From NCBI RefSeq assembly GCF_001701025.1, contig NZ_CP016793.1:8680001-8744000 (forward strand): a stretch of 64,000 nt of DNA, in the 5' to 3' direction. Positions 24,463-33,117 of the stretch are shown here, in pieces. This stretch comes from Lentzea guizhouensis. Lineage in GTDB: Bacteria; Actinomycetota; Actinomycetes; Mycobacteriales; Pseudonocardiaceae. How positions within the stretch are numbered: the first letter of the stretch is position 1; every line of letters starts with the position of its first letter. The position numbers and the translations under genes are program-made. The notes under the pieces are model-generated. The model ran no database searches, had not been told where the DNA came from, and saw only the letters and a list, made by a program, of their open reading frames with translations.

Positions 24463-24931
24463 GGCTTGTCCCCTTGAGGTTCCTCCGGGTGGAAGAGCGA
24501 AGCGTGGCACCGCTGTTTCGGGCTCGTCATGCCGCTTGTGTGTATGGGCACGGGGCGCATGCGGCCGTTACCAGAGAATTGCACGTCGCTGTCCCCTGAA
24601 GAGGGGGCACGCCGAATGATCGACCGAACGTTGCGTTCGGTGGATGATCCTGGTGTGCAGACCAGCGATCGCACCACAACCGTCGCCGAGCCTGCCTTCG
24701 AGGCGTCAAGCTCGGTGGGCGGCTTGCGCTGCAGCCAATGGGAACTCCAGTCACAACGCTCTACGAAATAGGGTACGGCGGGGAGTGCTCGTCCCGACGT
24801 GTACGATCCGACCACCGGTACAGTTTAGACTACAAAGTTATCAAGAACCCCGGCAGGGACATCGGCAAGAGGCAGGCCGACCACAATGCCGCGCATATCC
24901 CAGGTGTGAATCTCGCGATCGAGGTGAATCC
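24463..24931. other. Intergenic stretch, no gene recognised
   Basis: Frames on both strands lack protein character. The last 120 bases before GTG 24932 are less GC-rich (around 24825-24845) and are the likely promoter region of the gene at 24932. Confidence 0.45.
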
Positions 24932-25597
24932 GTGACAAAATCCACTGCGGCCACAGTGAGGCGTGTAACGTCGGATTGGGCCGGAGCATTTCCGGCATTC
25001 GATGTTTGGCGCAAAATGCACCTGCTTCGCCGGGTTGGTCCAGTCCTTCAGGGTATCTGCCTTGAGCGATCCACGTCGGGAGACGAGTATTTCGCCACCG
25101 CGCATGTTCACGCTTTGACCAGCGGTTTTCCGGTGATCTCGCTGATGCTCAACCAGCGCCTGCTCAGTTCTTCCGGACAGCCGGAGCACCTTCGATTCGC
25201 GCGTCATGAAGCTGAATTCCGTTCGGCGGCAGACAGGCTGAATGATCAGAGCAAGCTGTCTCTGGGCGAGGCGCCCTCGTTGGGGCAAATTGTCAGGGAG
25301 TATCACTCGACTGCTGTCGATCGACAGGCGAAGGGCCACCGTCCGGCTGTGCTTGAGATGAGGGACAGCGTTCTGATCGCCGCGGCCGGCGGCAGGAAGG
25401 ACCTTGTGGAGGAGGGGCTGCGTCTCGCGGATGAGCTTGCGTGTGTGTGGCCCAAGTCGAGGCTTCCTCTGGATTGGGAGAGCAAAGAGGCCTGGCTGGA
25501 GGAACTGACTTCCAAGGCGAACGATCCTGACGCGCTCTGGGAGGTCGTGGAAGGTCAGATCGTCAAGCACAAGCTCGAGAAGGTTCGGGTGGTCTAG
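24932..25597 (+). CDS. Hypothetical protein, soluble, unrecognised family
   Basis: GAGGTGAATCC precedes GTG 24932; the same frame is open upstream but without protein character. The 221 residues form a mixed helix protein: WAGAFPAFDVWRKMHLLRRVGP, LQGICLERSTSGDEYFATAHVHAL, VISLMLNQRLLS, then long charged helices and KSRLPLDWESKEAWLEELTSKANDP. Its codon use is less GC-biased than its neighbours, suggesting recent transfer. No signal peptide or membrane helix. No family recognised; a perfect hairpin 66 bases downstream ends the transcript. Confidence 0.65.
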   Translation: MTKSTAATVRRVTSDWAGAFPAFDVWRKMHLLRRVGPVLQGICLERSTSGDEYFATAHVHALTSGFPVISLMLNQRLLSSSGQPEHLRFARHEAEFRSAADRLNDQSKLSLGEAPSLGQIVREYHSTAVDRQAKGHRPAVLEMRDSVLIAAAGGRKDLVEEGLRLADELACVWPKSRLPLDWESKEAWLEELTSKANDPDALWEVVEGQIVKHKLEKVRVV

Positions 25598-25662
25598 CTC
25601 GGCGATCTGTTGTGCGCCTGGCACTTGCGGGCGTAAATCGCTCACGGCGGTTCGGTCGAAAA

Positions 25663-25691
25663 GGGCCGGACACGATCAACGTGTCCGGCCC
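25663..25691. terminator. Perfect 12-bp hairpin terminator
   Basis: GGGCCGGACACG (25663-25674), loop ATCAA, CGTGTCCGGCCC (25680-25691): a perfect stem 66 bases after the gene ending at 25597, with a TCTTC stretch soon after. It could also end leftward transcription from the right. Confidence 0.7.
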
Positions 25692-25713
25692 TCGGTCTTC
25701 GTGCAGAACTGGA

Positions 25714-26183
25714 TCAGCCCTTGGCTGGCGCCTCAGCCCCAGCTGCCACCACGAGCGACGGCTCCCGTTGGCCGAAGGCACCGTGCCTTTGCAGCGGCAG
25801 CGGCACAACCATCACGCCGAGCCGGCGCACCGCGCGCATGGCCGCACCTGCGACGCGACCATGCAACGGCTGACGCAGGCCGAGACGGCGTGCGGCGACA
25901 CCGTGTGCGCGCTTGACAGCGCGGCGGTCGGCCCCGGTGACGGTCCACGCCTCGGGTGCTTGGACAACCACATGTACCGGCGTACCGAATACCGCAGGCA
26001 CGTCCCGCGCGTACAGCTGGGCCACGGGCACCAACGGCAGGCGCCGAAGCCGTCCACCACAGGCGGTGACCGAACCGCCTGCCGCGCATCTCGTTCCAGC
26101 ACAAGGTGTAACGCGCCGGCGAAACGGTGCTGGAAGACGCGCGGACCGTGGCCAGTGGACTGTCGATAGAGGACGAAAGCCAT
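25714..26183 (-). pseudogene. Possible frameshifted gene
   Basis: Minus strand: an ATG frame from 26183 (MAFVLYRQSTGHGPRVFQH, RFAGALHLVLERDARQAV) appears to continue, after a shift near 26035, as LVPVAQLYARDVPAVFGTPVHV, TVTGADRRAVKRAHGVAARRL and AAMRAVRRLGVMVVPLPLQ to 25714. The composite is more protein-like than the plus-strand frames, but no family is recognised. Treat as tentative. Confidence 0.25.
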
Positions 26184-26261
26184 CCCATCGATCGATATCG
26201 CCTATGGCACAACGAGGCTAGCGTCAGCGGGTGGAACCCGTTTCGGACGCGGAGGTACGTG

Positions 26262-26741
26262 GTGAAGGTTCAACCGTGGCTCGTGGCGCTCGCGCTCGCC
26301 GGAACGCTCGTGGGCGCTGACCACGCCGGCCAGCGGCAGGCGACGATCGAGCTGACCGCCAAGCGGACGCTGATGTCGGCGCCGGCGAACATTGCGGTGG
26401 GTGCCGGGTTCCTCAGCGGCGGTGAGCTCACGGACGGACAGGGGCGGGCCAAGGTGGGCGAGGGGTTCTCGCACTGCGGCGTGCTGTCGGTGTCCGTGGC
26501 AGTGCCACCGGCGGTGACGACGCAGTGCACCTCCACCTTCCGCCTCCAGGAGGGCGAGCTGCACCTGTCCGGCCTGCGTGAGTACAGGTCGATCGCCGGC
26601 GGCTTCGAGCCCACGGCCATGGCCGTCACCGGCGGTACCGGCAAGTACTCCACCGCCCGCGGCGAGGCCAAGGTCACCAGGGTGACCGCGGCGGACCGGG
26701 CGGACGTGGGTTACCGGTTCACCATCACGCTGACGGACTGA
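26262..26741 (+). CDS. Exported allene-oxide-cyclase-barrel-like protein
   Basis: GGAGG lies 6 bases before GTG 26262; 159 residues. Signal peptide VQPWLVALALAGTLVGADHA. The mature part is a small beta barrel of the AOC/dirigent-like class: FSHCGVLSVSVAVPP, TTQCTSTFRLQEGELHLSG, then the diagnostic TAMAVTGGTGKYSTARGEA and a closing GYRFTITLTD. In plants these barrels cyclise or orient radicals; the bacterial versions are mostly uncharacterised and secreted. One cysteine pair could form a disulfide. The 3' end overlaps a convergent pseudogene by 17 bases. Confidence 0.7.
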   Translation: MKVQPWLVALALAGTLVGADHAGQRQATIELTAKRTLMSAPANIAVGAGFLSGGELTDGQGRAKVGEGFSHCGVLSVSVAVPPAVTTQCTSTFRLQEGELHLSGLREYRSIAGGFEPTAMAVTGGTGKYSTARGEAKVTRVTAADRADVGYRFTITLTD

Positions 26742-27791
26742 CGAGCAGCTCCCCGCTGACGGGCACGGCCGGAGCGCGGCGGTTGTCCACGACCACCAGT
26801 TCGGGCCTGGTTCCGGCCCGCCACTGCCCCGCTGCCAGCGGGATCGTCGCCACGCCAGGCGCGGAGCCACCCGCCCAGTCGAGAGTTCCGGCCGCGGTGT
26901 CCAGCCTGAGTCCCGCCAGCACCTCGGCCGTGCCTGCGCGGGAGCCGGCGGCGGTGACGGCGTGGCAGGCCGCCTCCAGCGCGGCGTGCGCGACGCCCAG
27001 CGGTTGTGCCCACGGCGTGCCGGTCGCGTCCTCGTAGGCGGCGGCCAGCCCACGACCCGCGCCGCCGCGGTGCTCGGGAGTCCAGTACACGATCGTGGCG
27101 ACCCGGTCCAGCCGGTCGTGCGCGGCGACGCTGAACGGGTAGGTCAGCCAGCGCGAGCAGGTCACCAGACGGGACGGCCGCGCCGGACGGCGGCGGCGAG
27201 GTCGGCGGCGGTCGCCGCCGAGGTCACCACCTCCACGCCGGCCAGGTCCGGCAGGCGGTCGTCGTGCTCGCGGTAGGCCAGGTCGACCAGCACGTGCCCG
27301 CGCGCCTCGGCCACCGGCCTGAACCACCGCCGCAACGCCTGCCCCTGCGTGCCGTCGTTCCACACGCAGCCCACCCGCCGTGCGGCGCCCAGGTGCTCCC
27401 ACAGGTCGGCGAACGCCTCGGCGATGTCGTCGACGCCCCAACTGAAGTGGAAGGCCCATCCCGGCCGGTGCTCGTCGTCGAACACCTCGGCGCCGAACAC
27501 CTGCCACGGCAGGGTCGTGGACACGCACGGCACCTCCCGCCCGGTACAGGCACGGGCGACCGCGGGCAGCGTCTCCGTGCCGCCCAGCGTCACCACCGCC
27601 CGCACGCCCGCGTCGACCAGCGCCCGTGCCGCGGCGCGAGCGCCCTCGGGAGTGGAGGAGCTGTCGTGCACCAGCACCTCCACCGGCCACGGCAGGGCGC
27701 CGGCGACGAAGTCCAGCGCCGCGCCGAGCGGCGCGAGCCTCCCGGTGCGCGCGAGGACGATCCCGATCAGTGGTTTCGGCACGTGCGGCAC
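26725..27791 (-). pseudogene. ABC-transporter substrate-binding protein (type I fold), frameshifted
   Basis: From ATG 27791 the frame reads PLIGIVLARTGRLAPLGAAL, LVHDSSSTPEGARAAARALV, AVVTLGGTETLPAVARAC and FHFSWGVDDIAEAFADLWEHLG, a branched-chain amino-acid/urea-type periplasmic-binding fold (Peripla_BP_6). It stops at 27162, but another frame continues RPSRLVTCSRWLTYPFSVAAHDRL, IVYWTPEHRGG and LGVAHAALEAACHAVTAA to 26725. One indel in a GC run near 27175 separates them. There is no signal peptide and no permease or ATPase gene nearby, so even a repaired product would be an orphan, perhaps cytoplasmic sensor-like. Confidence 0.6.
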
Positions 27792-28000
27792 CGTACCGAC
27801 GGGACGGTCACCACCATCGGGTGATCACCTCGTGACGCGGGTGGGCCCGTCGCGTTCCCTGGAACCCTGCCCAGCGGGTCCACCCGGCCGGGTTCGGTCC
27901 ACTCGGCATCGCCTGTGCCCGGCCGGCGCGGGACAACACTGCCTTGTCCGGATGATGCCAACGCACGATCCGTTCCGCGGGACTTCGGTAAGACAACACC

Positions 28001-28396
28001 ATGACCGGAATCACCACCGCGGTGGCCAACGGCATCACCCGCACGTTCTCCTGGCGCGGCCGCGCCACCCGCAGCGAGTACTGGTTCTACGTCCTGTTCT
28101 GCTGGGCGGTGGTGCTCGGGCTGGCGTTCACCTTCAGCGCATTCGAATCCGGCGTGGCCGCGAGCATCGGCGGCGTCTCGATCATGCTGGTGTGGTTCTC
28201 GCTGTTCTCGGCCATGATCCGGCGCCTGCACGACACCGGCCGCAGCGGCGCGTGGGCGTTGATCGTGCTCCTGCCCTTCATCGGCGGCTTCTGGCTGTTC
28301 CTGTTGATGACCGAACCCGCCCAGCCCCATCCGAACCGGTTCGGCCACCTCGCACATCCCGTGGACGCCACCGCCGATCGCCCGAGTCCTAAGTAG
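28001..28396 (+). CDS. DUF805 family membrane protein
   Basis: A 131-residue protein with the family hallmark start FSWRGRATRSEYWFYVLF, three to four membrane helices (VVLGLAFTFSAFES; GGVSIMLVWFSLFSAMI; WALIVLLPFIGGFWLFLLM) and the conserved RRLHDTGRSGAW loop. DUF805 proteins are small inner-membrane proteins of unknown function, widespread in bacteria. The length is normal for the family. It is divergent from the substrate-binding pseudogene. Confidence 0.88.
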   Translation: MTGITTAVANGITRTFSWRGRATRSEYWFYVLFCWAVVLGLAFTFSAFESGVAASIGGVSIMLVWFSLFSAMIRRLHDTGRSGAWALIVLLPFIGGFWLFLLMTEPAQPHPNRFGHLAHPVDATADRPSPK

Positions 28397-28453
28397 ACAG
28401 ACGAACGGGAAGTCGGCCCGTGGTCTTCCGCGCGTGGGAGACAGTGCGGAAGG

Positions 28454-28880
28454 ATGGCGGCAGGGGTTGGTGCCATGGGGAAGGACGCGTTCACCGCAGC
28501 GGAGGTCGTGGAAGCCGCGCTCGCGAGGTGGGACGTCGTACGGCGGGAGGCCGCCGGAACGGTGACGAGCGGCTACGGAGCTGGTACTTCGAGACCGTGT
28601 CGGCCTACGGCGATCCGGACACCTTCGCGTCCCGGATGTTCGAGGCGGCGGCGACGCTGTGCGGACGTGGCCGGGCTGGGACGCTTTTCTGCTGCTGGAC
28701 TGGCTCGGGCGGCACATCGCGATCGAGTTCGATGGTGAGCTCGCGGTTCGCCGCGACCCACTGTTCGCCCGCGTTCCGGGAACTCCTCGGACCGTCATCG
28801 ATACCGGCTTCGACCTGACCGGCGATGTCGCTGGACGAGTGAACCGGGTCATTCCGCCATCCCGGCCTCGTATGCGGTGA
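28454..28880 (+). pseudogene. Frameshifted gene of unknown family
   Basis: Three plus-strand frames follow each other: AFTAAEVVEAALARWDVVRREAA, then RLRSWYFETVSAYGDPDT and FASRMFEAAATLC, then RTWPGWDAFLLLDWLGRHIA, IEFDGELAVRRDPLFARV and VIDTGFDLTG. The composite is a convincing protein of about 130 residues broken by two indels. Its 3' end overlaps the tail of the response regulator gene. No family recognised. Confidence 0.4.
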
Positions 28881-29487
28881 TGGCCGCCTGCACGCGGTTC
28901 TGCACGCCCAGCCCGCGCAGGATCGCGGACAGGTGCGCCTTCACCGTGCCCTCCGCCAGGTGCAGGCGCGCCGCGATCTCCTGGTTCGACAGCCCCCGCC
29001 CGACCAGGGCCAGCACGTCCCGCTCGCGCGGGGTCAGCGCCTCCACCTTGCGCTTCGCCGCCGCCGGTCGCGTCAACCCCGACCGCAAGCCGGCGAGGAC
29101 ACGGCGGGCGACCCGCGGTGACAGGTACGCGGCACCGTCGGCGACCGCCCGTACCGCGATCAGCAGCTCACGCGGGTCCGCCGCCTTGAGCAGGAAGCCG
29201 CTCGCGCCGTCTTCCAGGGCCCGTGCCACGTACTCGTCCTCGTCGAACGTCGTCAGCATCACCACCGGGGCGACGTCGCGCAGCTCGCGGGCCGCGGCGA
29301 GGCCGTCGAGGTGCGGCATGCGGATGTCCATCAGCACGACGTCCGGCTGGTGCGCGTGCGCCAGTTCCACCGCCGCGCGCCCGTCGGCCGCCTCTGCCAC
29401 CACCGCGATGTCGGGATCCGTCGCCAGCACCGCCGCCAGTCCTGCCCGGATCATGGCCTCGTCGTCGGCCAGCAGCACCCTGATCAC
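28849..29487 (-). CDS. NarL/LuxR-type response regulator
   Basis: Starts at GTG 29487, overlapping the kinase stop by four bases (GTGA); 212 residues. Receiver domain 1-120: acidic pocket LLADDE, phospho-acceptor Asp in VVLMDIRMPHLDG, Thr/Lys switch residues MLTTFDEDEYV and FLLKAADP. Output domain about 148-205: LTPRERDVLALVGRGLSNQEIAARLHLAEGTVKAHLSAIL, a LuxR-type helix-turn-helix. It would be activated by the partner kinase encoded immediately upstream, which appears broken in this sequence. Targets unknown; the serine hydrolase upstream in the operon is the obvious candidate output or sensor. Confidence 0.93.
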   Translation of the reverse strand: MIRVLLADDEAMIRAGLAAVLATDPDIAVVAEAADGRAAVELAHAHQPDVVLMDIRMPHLDGLAAARELRDVAPVVMLTTFDEDEYVARALEDGASGFLLKAADPRELLIAVRAVADGAAYLSPRVARRVLAGLRSGLTRPAAAKRKVEALTPRERDVLALVGRGLSNQEIAARLHLAEGTVKAHLSAILRGLGVQNRVQAAITAYEAGMAE

Positions 29488-30388
29488 GTCAGCGGCACCC
29501 GTGCGACCAGCGTGAACAGCCCGTCCGCCGCTGTCACCGCCAGCTCGCCACCCAGCAGCCGCAGCCGCTCCGCCACACCCGCGAGGCCGCTGCCCCTGCC
29601 GACCCGACCCGTCAACGGATTCCCGACCTCCAGCGTCACCAGCCGCTCCGCGACCGTCATCGTGATCGTCACCGGCTCGCCCGGCGCGTGGCGCGCCGCG
29701 TTCGTCAACGCCTCCCGCACGACCCGGCGCACGGCCTGGTCCACCACGTCCGGCAGGTCGGCGAGGCCGTCGACCGCCACGGACATGCCCGCGTCCCGCG
29801 CGTTCGCCACCAGGACCGCGACCGGCGGCACGTCGTCGCGTTCCCGCAGCATCGCGATCGACTGCCGCAGCCGGTCCGTCGCCGCCCGCCGCCCGCACCG
29901 CCGTGCGGGCGTCCTCGCTGGCCAGAACCGGTGACAGCTCGAGTGCGCCCGCGCAGCGCGATCAGCGCGAGGTCATGGCCGAGCGAGTCGTGCAGCTCCG
30001 CCGCGAGCCTGCCCCGCTCCTGCAGCCGCGCCCGCTCGGCGACGTGCTCCTGCTCGCGCTCCAGCTGCCGCACCCGCTCCTGCTCGGCCGCGACCAGCAG
30101 CGCCTGCTGCCGCCGGTACCGCCCGCCGAGCCACGGCAGCACGATCGTGATCAGCAGGACGACCAGCACCGTCGGCACCTCGGCGCGGTCCAGGACAGCC
30201 ACCGTCGCCGTGCCCGCGATCGCGACTCCGGTGAGGACCTGCCAGCCGAAACGGGCGTCGACGTGCCTGCCGTGCAGGTACGCGAGCACCGCCAGCACCA
30301 CCCACGCGCACACCTGCCACACCGGCAGGCCGCCCTCCGTGCCCAGTCCGCTGACCAGGCCGAGGACGGCGAGGACCCCGAGACTCAC
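29484..30388 (-). pseudogene. Sensor histidine kinase (HisKA_3 type), two frameshifts
   Basis: Starts at GTG 30388 in a four-base overlap with the hydrolase gene. N-terminal membrane helices (SLGVLAVLGLVSGL; VCAWVVLAVLAYL; VLVVLLITIVLPWL) lead to a coiled linker and the H-box RLAAELHDSLGHDLALIALR. Then the frame shifts near 29950 (GALELSPVLASEDARTAVRAA) and again near 29885 to the last frame, with IAMLRERDDVPPV, N-box VREALTNAARHAPG and G-box GSGLAGVAERLRLLGG, ending at 29484. Both breaks lie in GC-only runs. The rest is perfectly family-like, so sequencing error and recent decay are equally possible. Confidence 0.75.
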
Positions 30389-31722
30389 CAGACCGACACT
30401 AGCCGCACGACCCGTGCCGTGAGCACCGCGAGCCCGGCCAGCGCGGCGGCGGCGAGCGTGACCGTGAGCGTCAGCGCGAAATAGCCGAGCTGCGCCCACA
30501 GCACCGTCCGGCCCGAGCTGACGAACGACACGACCTGCGGGTAGAACGCGAACAGCACCGCGGGCAGCGTCACGACCACCAGCCGCGCGACCGTCAGCCA
30601 CGGTCGCCGCCCGTGCCTGCGTTCCGCCCAGCGCCGTGCCCGGACCACCCCGAGCCCACCGAGCGCAACGGCCAGAAGCCCGATCGCGGCGAGCACCCAG
30701 TCGACGAGCTGCCGTGAGCCGCCGGGCTCCGCCGGTGTCCTACCGCGGCTCAGCGCGATCAGCCCGGCGAGGATCGTGCCGGTGTCGTCGACGAGCGCGG
30801 CGCCGTTGGTCATCACGGCATAGCCGTAGCCGGACTCGGGATCGATGGCCTGGATCGCGTTGTAGGTCCACAGGTTGCCGCTGTGCACGAGCATGCCGTT
30901 GCCGTCGCGCTGCCAGCCCATGCCGTAGTCGTGCACGCCGGACGGCTCGTGCATGGCGTGGAGCGACTCGGTGGCGAACGGGCCGTGGCCGTTCTGCGCG
31001 ACGAGCCAGCGGCCCATGTCGTGCGCGGTCGTGATCACCGTTCCCGACCCGCCGACCGCCGGGCCGTCGTCCAGCTCGGGCCGGTCGAACCAGATGCCGT
31101 AGAGCGAGTTGAAACCGTTCGGCGCGTCGCCGCCCGCCAGGCTGTCGTGCATGCCCAGCGGCTCGAACACGTGCCGGCGCAGGTAGTCCCCATAGGACTG
31201 ACCGGAGACCACCTCGACCAACCGTGCGGCGACGTTGTAGTTGACGTTGCTGTAGGCGAACCGCGTGCCCGGCTCGGCGACGTCAACGGGTGGCAGGAGG
31301 CCGACGTACTCGGCGAGCGTCCGTGCCCCGGTCAGCTGTCCGATGTCGACGGAGTCGTCGGAGATGCCGGAGGTCTGGTTCAGCAGGTGGCGCACGGTGA
31401 TGCGCGGCGGGATCTGGGCGAGGCGGTCGTGCACCTCGTCGTCCAGCCCGACACGGCCGTCCTCCACGAGCGTCATGACCGCGGCGGCGGTGAACGACTT
31501 GCTGACCGATGCGACCCTCATCGGCGTGTTCTCGGTGACGGCACCGCCGTGCGCGTCGTGCCCGGCGCCGGTGGCGTGCACGATCTCGTCGCCGCGGGTG
31601 ACGACGACCGAGACGCCGGGCAGCCCGGTCACGTCGAGCGCCTGGTCCAGATAGGTGTCGATCGACACCGGTGTGGGAGCGGGGAAGTGGGCCAGCACCA
31701 GCCCGGCCACGAGGGTCCTCAT
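30385..31722 (-). CDS. Serine hydrolase (beta-lactamase class C-like) with C-terminal membrane domain
   Basis: 445 residues. N-terminal hydrophobic start (RTLVAGLVLAHFPAP), then the penicillin-binding-protein-like fold: catalytic S-x-x-K in VASVSKSFTAAA, Y-x-N in FAYSNVNYNVA, and HSG (replacing KTG) in MLVHSGNLW. Residues about 335-445 are four membrane helices (DWVLAAIGLLAVALGGLGVV; LVVVTLPAVLFAFYPQVV; LGYFALTLTVTLAAAALAGL). Such fusions are esterase or D-aminopeptidase-like enzymes facing outside. It overlaps the kinase gene by four bases, so it is the first gene of a hydrolase-kinase-regulator operon and may process or sense a wall fragment or beta-lactam. Confidence 0.85.
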   Translation of the reverse strand: MRTLVAGLVLAHFPAPTPVSIDTYLDQALDVTGLPGVSVVVTRGDEIVHATGAGHDAHGGAVTENTPMRVASVSKSFTAAAVMTLVEDGRVGLDDEVHDRLAQIPPRITVRHLLNQTSGISDDSVDIGQLTGARTLAEYVGLLPPVDVAEPGTRFAYSNVNYNVAARLVEVVSGQSYGDYLRRHVFEPLGMHDSLAGGDAPNGFNSLYGIWFDRPELDDGPAVGGSGTVITTAHDMGRWLVAQNGHGPFATESLHAMHEPSGVHDYGMGWQRDGNGMLVHSGNLWTYNAIQAIDPESGYGYAVMTNGAALVDDTGTILAGLIALSRGRTPAEPGGSRQLVDWVLAAIGLLAVALGGLGVVRARRWAERRHGRRPWLTVARLVVVTLPAVLFAFYPQVVSFVSSGRTVLWAQLGYFALTLTVTLAAAALAGLAVLTARVVRLVSVW

Positions 31723-32190
31723 GGGCCGGAACGCTATGGATCAGCGACTCAGCGTCGGATCCGCCGATCGACCACCATCACCCCCGCCGATCGTCGGGGG
31801 TGATGGTGGCGGATGGTCGGTGTCCGGGTGGCGCAACGACAGTCCGGTTCGTGCGCCGGACACCGCCCAGGTCGCGGTACGGGGTGGTGGTGTCCTGACA
31901 CGCCCGCGGGGCGAGGCGCCGACCCGGTGCCTCGCCCTCCCGATGTGGCAGCCAAGCCAAGATCCGAACTGCGTCCGCTCAAGGATTCGGCGGCCGCAAC
32001 TCCAGTCGTGTCGAGGCCGGGGAAATCTTGAACTCCGACGACGCGGACCCACTCGGCACATGGTTGAGGTCGTGGAAAGGAGCGCGTCAGATGGGTCGTG
32101 GTCGAGCTGCGCGTGTCCGCGTGGACCGCGCTCACGACCTACGCCATCCCGGTCCACATCGCAGTCATTCCCTGATGCGGCCGCCCACAC
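31723..32190. other. Intergenic stretch with one strong hairpin
   Basis: No gene recognised. It separates two leftward transcription units: downstream of the MBL-fold gene and upstream of the serine hydrolase. It holds the 15-bp hairpin at 31772-31809. Frames on both strands are motif-free. Confidence 0.45.
31772..31809. terminator. Perfect 15-bp hairpin, terminator-like
   Basis: CCACCATCACCCCCG (31772-31786), eight-base loop, CGGGGGTGATGGTGG (31795-31809). It lies about 50 bases upstream of the serine hydrolase start and 380 bases downstream of the MBL-fold gene, so it may end the latter's leftward transcript and insulate the hydrolase operon. A longer-range similarity (GGATGGTCGG) follows. 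Confidence 0.55.
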
Positions 32191-33117
32191 CTACACGCCA
32201 CCACGGCTGCCGGCCCACTCCGGAATCGGCTCATAAGCACGAACGTCATGAGCAGGAACCACATGCACCCGGTCCGCCAAAGCGATGACGTTCAAAAGCC
32301 CGTCACGCACCCGCTCCGGCTGGACATCCGCCAGCATTCGAAGCATCTTCGGCCGCTCCGCCCGCAGCGTCACACCTTCCAGCTGCCAGGTCAGGTCGCC
32401 GATGAACGCGAACCGCCTGCCGTCCGGGAGGTTCACGAACACCACCACGGAGCCGTCCGTATGCCCGCCGGCCTCCACGATGACGATCGAGCCGTCACCG
32501 TGCACGTCATGGCTACCGGAGAATCCGAGGTACGGCGGTCCGTCGAAGGTGTAGCCGTGGATCTCGCGTGTGCGAGCGATGTCGCGGAACACCACGGCGT
32601 CCTTGGCGCGCTCGACGTAGCGGCTCTCCGCCGGGTTCATCCAGATCGGCACGTCGAGCTCGTCCAGGCCGCTGACGTGGTCCCAGTGGGCGTGCGTGAT
32701 GACGACGCCACGCAGCCGCGACATGTCGTAGTTCTTGGCCCGCAACTGTTCGTGCACCGTGGCACCGAGCTCGTGCGGGCTGCGCCGGTAGGACGGCATG
32801 GCCGCGATGTGTTCCTCGACCCCCTTTCCGAACCCGGCATCGATCAGCAGGTCGCCGGCAGGGTGCTGGACGAGCACCGCGGTCGCCGCGAACTTCCGCA
32901 GGTCGCCGAAAGAGCCGCCGCGGTAGGCCAGCGCAGCACGGTTCTCGTACGTGCCGGTCGGGAGCTGGTAGATCGCCATGTCCGCCGGCGGAGCGGCGTC
33001 GGGCAGCGGAGCTGTCCAGGGTTTCGGTTCCGGTAGGGGTGCCGACCGGAACGACCGGATGACCAGCAGCGCGGCGGCAACGACCGCCAGCGCCAGACCG
33101 GTCCACACGTAGGTCAT
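32191..33117 (-). CDS. Membrane-anchored MBL-fold metallohydrolase
   Basis: 308 residues from ATG 33117, which overlaps the previous stop by four bases (ATGA). One N-terminal membrane helix (VWTGLALAVVAAALLVIRSF), then a metallo-beta-lactamase fold: LLIDAGFGKGVEE, the zinc motif VVITHAHWDHVSG, IVEAGGHTDGS, FAFIGDLTW and a C-terminal VVPAHDVRAY. The His and Asp ligands for two metals are all present. The pattern fits the quorum-quenching-lactonase and alkyl-sulfatase-like branches rather than true beta-lactamases; the substrate is unknown. It shares an operon with a carboxymuconolactone-decarboxylase-like gene. Confidence 0.85.
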   Translation of the reverse strand: MTYVWTGLALAVVAAALLVIRSFRSAPLPEPKPWTAPLPDAAPPADMAIYQLPTGTYENRAALAYRGGSFGDLRKFAATAVLVQHPAGDLLIDAGFGKGVEEHIAAMPSYRRSPHELGATVHEQLRAKNYDMSRLRGVVITHAHWDHVSGLDELDVPIWMNPAESRYVERAKDAVVFRDIARTREIHGYTFDGPPYLGFSGSHDVHGDGSIVIVEAGGHTDGSVVVFVNLPDGRRFAFIGDLTWQLEGVTLRAERPKMLRMLADVQPERVRDGLLNVIALADRVHVVPAHDVRAYEPIPEWAGSRGGV

